Shown: piece by piece, positions 6,026-10,487 of the stretch | Numbering within the stretch: the first letter of the stretch is position 1 | Layout of the letters: the number at the start of each line of letters is the position of its first letter | Assembly: GCA_030595135.1 (NCBI GenBank) | Contig: JAUVDU010000029.1 | Coordinates: 1-10,487 of the forward strand | Direction of reading: 5' to 3' | From: Deltaproteobacteria bacterium | Lineage (GTDB): Bacteria > Desulfobacterota > Anaeroferrophillalia > Anaeroferrophillales > Tharpellaceae | DNA: 10,487 nt | The notes under the pieces: generated by a model | What the model was told of the DNA's origin: nothing | Database searches by the model: none | What the model saw: only the letters and a program-made list of their open reading frames with translations | Program-made: the position numbers and the translations under genes

Positions 6026-8149
6026 ATGGCTGAATCAGCAAATAAAACATCATTTATAGGCATGATCGCGAACAAGGATGCGATCATGGCTTTTGCCGTG
6101 ATCGCTATCTTGATGATTATGATCGTGCCTTTGCCGACGGTCTTGCTTGATACCTTTCTGTCGATGAATATTTGTATTGCCATCATTATTCTGTTGATCT
6201 CGTTGTATCTGCTTAAAGTGTTGGAATTTTCGATTTTTCCGGCCTTGTTATTGGTGGTTACTCTGTTTCGACTCTCATTGAATGTGGCTTCAACCCGTCT
6301 GATTCTACTCAATGGAGATCAGGGAACTGATGCCGCCGGTCAGGTGATTAAGGCCTTTGGCCAATTTGTCGTCGGTGGTAACTATGTTGTTGGAACCATT
6401 ATCTTTGCCATTCTGGTAATTATTAATTTTATGGTGATCACCAAAGGTTCCGGTCGGATAGCGGAAGTGACGGCGCGGTTTACGCTGGATGCTATGCCGG
6501 GAAAACAGATGGCTATCGATGCTGATCTTAATGCGGGCATGATCAGCGAAGATGAAGCTCGGGGACGGCGTCTGGAGATCCGTCGGGAAGCCGATTTCTT
6601 TGGCGCCATGGATGGTGCTGCCAAATTTGTCAGCGGTGATGCAATAGCTGGTATTATTATCACCTTGATCAATATTGGGGCCGGTTTTGTGATCGGCGTT
6701 ATGCAGCAGGGGATGTCGGCGGCCGAGGCGGCGGCAACCTACACGACGTTGACGGTTGGCGATGGTCTGGTCAGTCAGATTCCGGCTCTGATTATCTCGA
6801 CGGCTTCCGGTATTCTGGTTTCACGTTCAGCAGCGGAAGGCAGTATGGGGAGTGATCTGGTGCGCCAGGTAACCGCCTATCCTAAGGTTTTGAGTCTGGC
6901 TGCTGTGGCCCTCCTGCTCTTTGCCCTGATTCCGGGTTTGCCTAAACTCTCATTTTTTTCACTGGCGGCGCTGGTCGGGTTGGTCGCATTTCTTTTGCAA
7001 AAAGAGCAGGTGGCTGAGAAAGAGGCCCAGGCTGAGATGGTTGAACGAGAGCAAGAGCAGGCCGAAACCGCGAGTAAAGATGAGCCTGAAGCGGTTGAAA
7101 AATTGTTGGTTATGGATACTCTGGAGTTGGAGGTTGGTTATGCTCTGATCGCTCTGGTTGACGAAGCCCAGGGTGGGGATCTGTTAGAACGGATCAAGTT
7201 GATTCGACGTCAGTTTGCAATTGATCTGGGGATGGTTATGCCCTCGATTCATATTCGTGATAATCTTCAATTAAAGCCCAACTGCTACTCTTTTAAAGTC
7301 AAAGGAAATGTCGTGGCCGAGGGTGAGATTCTGGTGGGTTACTGTCTGGCTATGGGCAGTGATGGTAAAAGTCCGGATATAAAGGGAATCGCTACGACTG
7401 AGCCGGCTTTTGGCTTGCCCGCGATGTGGATTGAAGAGCGCCAGCGCGAACGAGCCCAGCTGGCCGGTTATACCGTGGTTGACCCTTCGACCGTAGTTGC
7501 GACCCATCTAATTGAAAAGATTAAACTTTTTCTGCATGAACTGCTCAGTCGCCAGGATGTTCAGAAATTGGTCGAAAATCTGGCCCAGCGTTATCCCAAG
7601 GTGGTGGATGATATTGTGCCTTCGGTGGTGCCTTGGGGAACCTTGCAGAAGGTTTTGCAGAATCTTTTGCGAGAACAGGTTTCGATTCGAGATTTGATGA
7701 CAATTTTGGAGACCATGGCTGACTATAGTACCCAGGTTCGGGATATTGATGTTTTGACCGAATATGTGCGTCAAGATCTCTCGCGCACGATTGTCGGCGG
7801 CTATCTTTCCGAGGACAATCGTCTCTATGTGACCACCTTGGAACCGGCTTTGGAGGAGCAGATTAATTCCTCGATTCAGAGAACTGATCATGGGGCCTTT
7901 TTAACTCTTGATCCGGGTATCGTTTATGCTATGGTTGAGCAGTTTCGGAATCTTCAGGAGAAATTTGACCAGGTCTCAGCCAAGCCGGTATTGCTCTGTG
8001 TGCCGATTGTGCGTTTTCACCTTAAGCGTCTGTTGGAGCGGTTTGTTCCCGGTCTGGCGGTTCTTTCACACAATGAAGTGCCTTCACAGGTGACGGTTCA
8101 AGCCTTAGGACGGATCAGCAACACTCCCGGAGGCGGCAGTGCGGGTTAA
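6026..8149 (+). CDS. flhA: Flagellar export-gate protein FlhA
   Basis: FlhA is the large export-gate subunit, a nonamer that couples proton flow to export and whose cytoplasmic ring docks chaperone-substrate complexes. The 707 residues fit the family. About eight membrane segments fill residues 20-325. The conserved F-P-A-L-L-L-V-V-T-L-F-R-L-S-L-N-V-A-S-T block is at 71-90. The FHIPEP cytoplasmic loop (about 140-210) carries R-F-T-L-D-A-M-P-G-K-Q-M-A-I-D-A-D (151-167) and E-A-D-F-F-G-A-M-D-G-A-x-K-F-V-S-G-D (188-205); D205 probably matches the essential Asp of the Salmonella protein. A Glu/Ala-rich linker (about 326-358) leads to the cytoplasmic domain (about 360-695). The ATG lies five bases after the flhB stop codon with no clear ribosome-binding site, suggesting coupling. 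Identity is very secure. Confidence 0.98.
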   Translation: MAESANKTSFIGMIANKDAIMAFAVIAILMIMIVPLPTVLLDTFLSMNICIAIIILLISLYLLKVLEFSIFPALLLVVTLFRLSLNVASTRLILLNGDQGTDAAGQVIKAFGQFVVGGNYVVGTIIFAILVIINFMVITKGSGRIAEVTARFTLDAMPGKQMAIDADLNAGMISEDEARGRRLEIRREADFFGAMDGAAKFVSGDAIAGIIITLINIGAGFVIGVMQQGMSAAEAAATYTTLTVGDGLVSQIPALIISTASGILVSRSAAEGSMGSDLVRQVTAYPKVLSLAAVALLLFALIPGLPKLSFFSLAALVGLVAFLLQKEQVAEKEAQAEMVEREQEQAETASKDEPEAVEKLLVMDTLELEVGYALIALVDEAQGGDLLERIKLIRRQFAIDLGMVMPSIHIRDNLQLKPNCYSFKVKGNVVAEGEILVGYCLAMGSDGKSPDIKGIATTEPAFGLPAMWIEERQRERAQLAGYTVVDPSTVVATHLIEKIKLFLHELLSRQDVQKLVENLAQRYPKVVDDIVPSVVPWGTLQKVLQNLLREQVSIRDLMTILETMADYSTQVRDIDVLTEYVRQDLSRTIVGGYLSEDNRLYVTTLEPALEEQINSSIQRTDHGAFLTLDPGIVYAMVEQFRNLQEKFDQVSAKPVLLCVPIVRFHLKRLLERFVPGLAVLSHNEVPSQVTVQALGRISNTPGGGSAG
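6061..6088 (+). repeat. Perfect inverted repeat in the early flhA coding region
   Basis: CATGATCGC (6061-6069) and GCGATCATG (6080-6088) form a perfect 9-bp stem with a 10-base loop, covering codons 12-21 of flhA. A further partial copy, GTGATCGC, follows at 6098-6105. It might slow ribosomes before the first membrane segment. A stem of this size can also occur by chance in 10 kb, so significance is modest. Confidence 0.35.
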
Positions 8150-9335
8150 ACGTTTTTACGGCAGGGACAGTACGGCGGCTTTAAATGCGGTAAAACTTGC
8201 CTTCGGCCAGGATGCGGTTATTCTGGAGACGATCAAGTTGCCGGAGACTGAAGCTGAGTCGCGAATTGAAATCCTGGCTGCAGTTGATTATGATCCCACG
8301 CTCAAAGTTGCCACTAGAACAGAGGGGAAGGTGGCAAATATTGATAACGAAGGGTGCCTTGGTGAAACAGAGGTAAAACCTGAATTCGATTCAGATGCAA
8401 GTTTAAAAAATGGTGATTCTTTTGTCGACCGTTCACTTGAGGGCGGTGTCGGCAAATCTGCATATGATCGGTTGCGTCAGGAGCTCTCTCAGGTTAAAGG
8501 TCTAATGGGCCGCCTGTTGGTTGGCAGTGGTCTTAATGACGGTTGGACACACCCCTGTTTTGCCGAGTTGCTGGCGCAACTGCTGGCGCGCAAGGTGAGT
8601 TCCGAGATTGCTCATGATCTGTTAGCGCAAACCCACACCAGGGTCAGCGGGCAGCTTGGCTTTGCAAGATCGGAAAGTTATACCATGGCTTTAGTTAAAG
8701 CGACTCTGGCTCGTCAACTGATGGGGCGGGTGGAAGTGCTTAAGCGGGTGGATATGGCGCGGGTTATTACCTTGGTGGGCCCAACCGGTGTGGGTAAGAC
8801 CACAACTCTGGCAAAGCTTGCGGCCTCTTTTATGGCATCCGGTGAGCGGGTTGCCCTGATTTCGGTGGATACTTTTCGTTTAGGCGCTGCCGAGCAGATT
8901 AGAGAATATGGCCGCCGCCTTAAAGCGCCGGTTGAAATTGTTAAAGATAGCCGGGAATTACTTGATGCGCTCAAAACTTTTTCCGGTTTTGATCGGGTTC
9001 TGGTCGATACTATGGGGCGTAGTTCGCGCGACCATGCGGGTTTAGCCGCTCTTTACCGGGTTTTGAAAGTCGTAGCCGGTGATACCTTTCTGGTTTTGCC
9101 GGCGGCTCTGCAGGAAGAGGATCTGTTGGAAAATCTGGTTCACTTTCGTTCCTTTGGCTGTCGGGCTCTGCTTTTTACGAAACTCGATGAAACCCTGTGT
9201 TACGGCTCAGTTCTTAATGGTTTAAGCTATGCCCGTTTGCCCTTGAGTTTTTTTACTGATGGTCAGCAGGTGCCCGAAGATCTCGAAACCGCCAGTGCTG
9301 AGCGCTTAGCGGATCTGTTGTTGGACATTGTGTAA
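8139..9335 (+). CDS. flhF: Flagellar SRP-type GTPase FlhF (GTG start)
   Basis: FlhF is an SRP-family GTPase that marks the polar site of flagellar assembly. The 398 residues have a variable basic/acidic B domain (1 to about 110) that starts V-K-R-F-Y-G-R-D, as is typical of FlhF. An N domain (about 110-205) and a G domain follow. GTPase motifs are the P-loop G-P-T-G-V-G-K-T (214-221), D-T-F-R-L-G-A-A-E-Q (244-253), D-T-M-G-R-S (290-295, normally D-T-A-G-R-S or similar), T-K-L-D-E (347-351) and T-D-G-Q-Q-V-P-E-D-L (373-382). The start is GTG at 8139, inside the end of flhA (11-bp overlap). It is supported by GGAGG at 8129-8133 with five-base spacing and by the conserved N-terminus. FlhG, its regulator, follows after an unusually long gap. 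Confidence 0.96.
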   Translation: MRVKRFYGRDSTAALNAVKLAFGQDAVILETIKLPETEAESRIEILAAVDYDPTLKVATRTEGKVANIDNEGCLGETEVKPEFDSDASLKNGDSFVDRSLEGGVGKSAYDRLRQELSQVKGLMGRLLVGSGLNDGWTHPCFAELLAQLLARKVSSEIAHDLLAQTHTRVSGQLGFARSESYTMALVKATLARQLMGRVEVLKRVDMARVITLVGPTGVGKTTTLAKLAASFMASGERVALISVDTFRLGAAEQIREYGRRLKAPVEIVKDSRELLDALKTFSGFDRVLVDTMGRSSRDHAGLAALYRVLKVVAGDTFLVLPAALQEEDLLENLVHFRSFGCRALLFTKLDETLCYGSVLNGLSYARLPLSFFTDGQQVPEDLETASAERLADLLLDIV

Positions 9336-9339
9336 ATCA

Positions 9340-9473
9340 TTGTAACTATTCAGCTTGAGTAGAGAAGCACCGAATATTGATGCATTTTAGCAAATTCTGG
9401 GGACATAACCCGATTCTCCGAAGGAAATCGGGATTGTGTACCCTGAATTTGCGGGTCAGCTGAATAGTGACAA
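9340..9473. repeat. Nested palindromic element, MITE/REP-like, between flhF and flhG
   Basis: This element nearly fills the 163-bp gap between flhF and flhG. The outer arms, TTGTAACTATTCAGCT (9340-9355) and AGCTGAATAGTGACAA (9458-9473), match as inverted repeats at 15 of 16 positions. Inside is a second palindrome: GCAAATTC-T-GGG (9390-9401) pairs with CCC-T-GAATTTGC (9441-9452), and CCCGATT (9409-9415) pairs perfectly with AATCGGG (9426-9432). TCC/GGA pairs close a GAA loop (9420-9422), with one bulged C. An unpaired 34-base stretch (9356-9389) makes the left half longer. It has no open reading frame, so any transposase would act in trans. The AATTCTGGGGACA-like core resembles palindromes I recall beside REP-associated (Y1, IS200-like) transposases, but that is from memory. 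No T run follows, so it is not a classical terminator. Similar flanks AAATCAT (9334-9340) and AAATAAT (9472-9478) might be a decayed target duplication, though they overlap the outer arms by one or two bases. Confidence 0.7.
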
Positions 9474-9498
9474 ATAATTAATTTTTGAGGTATATTTT

Positions 9499-10329
9499 AT
9501 GGATCAGGCGTCGGCATTACAAAAGTCAACTTCGTCAGTGAAGGTGATTGCCGTGGCCAGCGGTAAGGGTGGGGTTGGTAAAACCAATACGGTTATTAAT
9601 TTGGCCACCTCTTTAGCGGCTATGGGAGATCGAGTGATGGTTCTTGATGCTGATCTGGGCTTGGGCAATCTCGATGTTATGCTGGGTTTGGCTCCGGAGT
9701 ATAATCTTCAGCATCTTTTTTCCGGCGAGAAAAATCTCGATGAAATAATTGTTGAAGGGCCCCGGGGGATTAAAATTATTCCAGCTGCCTCCGGGATTCA
9801 GGAGGTGACTCACAGCGGTACCCGAGAACAGAGTATCCTGATGGAACAGATGAGTCAATTTGCCGAGAAGATCGATTATCTTTTTATTGACGCGGCGGCC
9901 GGTATCTCAGATATGGTGACCAGCTTTGTTCGGGCGGCTGACGCGGCCCTGATTGTGGCGACTCCGGAACCTACCTCAATGACTGATGCCTACGCCTTGA
10001 TGAAAGTACTTTGTAATCGTTACGGGGAGAAAAAATTCTATCTTCTGCTTAATCAGGTTTCCGGTGAGTCGGAAGCCCGGCGGGTTTACACTCATTTGAG
10101 TCGGGTTGGCGAAAAATTTCTTGACATCACGTTGGTTTTTTTGGGATATATTCCCAAAGATACGAATGTACCGATGGCTGTTTGCCGACAGCAGGCGGTG
10201 GTTGAGTATAAATCCGAATCACCGGCTAGTCAGGCTTTTGTTGAAGTGGCCCGGCGTCTGCGGCGGTTGCCGTTACGTTCGAAAAGCGGTGGTTTGCAGT
10301 ATTTCTGGCAACGTTTAATGGATGGCTGA
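9499..10329 (+). CDS. flhG: MinD-type ATPase FlhG (FleN/YlxH), flagellar number regulator
   Basis: FlhG is a ParA/MinD-family ATPase that limits flagellar number and stimulates the FlhF GTPase. The 276 residues begin with D-Q-A-S-A-L-Q (2-8), matching the D-Q-A-x-x-L-R activator motif known in FlhG except that the final Arg is Gln. The deviant Walker A motif is G-K-G-G-V-G-K-T (22-29). Switch I has D-A-D-L-G-L-G-N-L-D (50-59), and the Walker B region is F-I-D-A-A-A-G-I-S (129-137). A-T-P-E-P-T-S-M-T-D-A-Y (154-165) is typical of the family. The C-terminus (about 264-276, L-Q-Y-F-W-Q-R-L-M) could be a membrane-targeting amphipathic helix like that of MinD. TGAGG at 9486-9490, eight bases before the ATG, supports the start. 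Sitting after flhF and overlapping fliA, it is FlhG rather than a cell-division MinD. Confidence 0.96.
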   Translation: MDQASALQKSTSSVKVIAVASGKGGVGKTNTVINLATSLAAMGDRVMVLDADLGLGNLDVMLGLAPEYNLQHLFSGEKNLDEIIVEGPRGIKIIPAASGIQEVTHSGTREQSILMEQMSQFAEKIDYLFIDAAAGISDMVTSFVRAADAALIVATPEPTSMTDAYALMKVLCNRYGEKKFYLLLNQVSGESEARRVYTHLSRVGEKFLDITLVFLGYIPKDTNVPMAVCRQQAVVEYKSESPASQAFVEVARRLRRLPLRSKSGGLQYFWQRLMDG

Positions 10330-10487
10330 AGTCGTGACTCAAAGTGAGGCCGGAAATTTTATTCTGGAAGAGAAGGTTTTGCTCAAAGAGTATCTGCCTC
10401 TCATCCAGCGTTTGGCCTACCGCCTGGTGTCGCGTCTGCCGGAGAGTGTTGAGGTTGATGACCTTGTCAACTCCGGGGTTCTCGGGC
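10322..10487 (+). CDS. fliA: Flagellar sigma factor FliA (sigma-28), N-terminal part
   Basis: The gene runs off the window end, so only about 55 residues are visible. FliA directs RNA polymerase to late flagellar and chemotaxis promoters once the hook is complete. After a short N-terminal leader the frame reads L-L-K-E-Y-L-P-L-I-Q-R-L-A-Y-R-L (about 21-36). It continues with R-L-P-E-S-V-E-V-D-D-L-V-N-S-G-V-L-G, which matches sigma-28 region 2 (typical pattern R-L-P-x-x-V-x-x-D-D-L-x-x-x-G-x-x-G). The ATG at 10322 lies inside the last codons of flhG, giving an 8-bp overlap and no evident ribosome-binding site. A GTG at 10334 is a possible alternative start. The order flhF-flhG-fliA is common and supports the call. 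Confidence 0.92.
   Translation, partial: MAEVVTQSEAGNFILEEKVLLKEYLPLIQRLAYRLVSRLPESVEVDDLVNSGVLG

Noticed and set aside
7508..7891. 127-codon - strand open frame opposite flhA
   Set aside because: It is rich in Asn, His, Gln and Ile because it mirrors flhA codons, has no start signal, and flhA is clearly real here.
9390..9452. Intrinsic terminator after flhF
   Set aside because: The hairpin is strong, but no T run follows either the inner or outer palindrome, and flhG/fliA continue in the same direction. A mobile-type repeat fits better.
9336..9498. A sigma-28 or sigma-54 promoter for flhG in the flhF-flhG gap
   Set aside because: A CCCGATT segment slightly resembles the sigma-28 -10 box, but it is one arm of the palindrome and has no matching -35 box. 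No GG/GC pair with sigma-54 spacing was seen, and no convincing sigma-70 boxes either.
1..10487. CRISPR array, tRNA/rRNA genes, phage or defence genes, toxin-antitoxin pair
   Set aside because: No spaced direct repeats, no tRNA-like cloverleaf or rRNA sequence, and no such coding genes were seen. The window is filled by flagellar genes.

Overview
The window is one continuous stretch of a flagellar export, motor and number/placement cluster. All genes are on the + strand, in the order fliL(partial)-fliM-fliN-fliO-fliP-fliQ-fliR-flhB-flhA-flhF-flhG-fliA(partial). Every substantial open stretch on this strand is accounted for, and I see no credible gene on the - strand. FliL, FliO and FliP look like Gram-negative versions, FlhF/FlhG are present, and fliL-fliM-fliN leads straight into the export genes. 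That suggests a polar-flagellated Gram-negative bacterium. My best guess is a deltaproteobacterial / Desulfobacterota-type organism, from gene order, protein style and balanced base composition; there is no rRNA or other direct marker, so lineage is uncertain.

Regions: 1-309 is the C-terminal domain of FliL. 359-1887 encodes the C-ring switch proteins FliM and FliN. 1900-4947 encodes FliO, FliP, FliQ and FliR, the assembly factor and the export-gate core. 4950-8149 encodes FlhB (substrate-specificity switch with an intact NPTH autocleavage site) and FlhA (main export-gate subunit). 8139-10329 encodes FlhF and FlhG, the SRP-type GTPase and MinD-type ATPase that set flagellar position and number. 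From 10322 the sequence enters fliA (sigma-28) and is cut by the window end.

Most junctions are overlaps or gaps of a few bases, so this is almost certainly one operon with translational coupling. The exceptions are a 49-bp gap (fliL-fliM), a 91-bp gap with two predicted hairpins (fliP-fliQ) and a 163-bp gap (flhF-flhG). The last is nearly filled by a nested, almost perfectly palindromic element with about 16-bp outer inverted repeats. It looks like a MITE/REP-type insertion and is the most interesting non-coding feature here.

I found no evidence for a wholly new system. The leads worth following are the palindromic element at 9340-9473, a hairpin that would hide the flhB ribosome-binding site, the structured fliP-fliQ gap, and the unusually large periplasmic domain of FliO.
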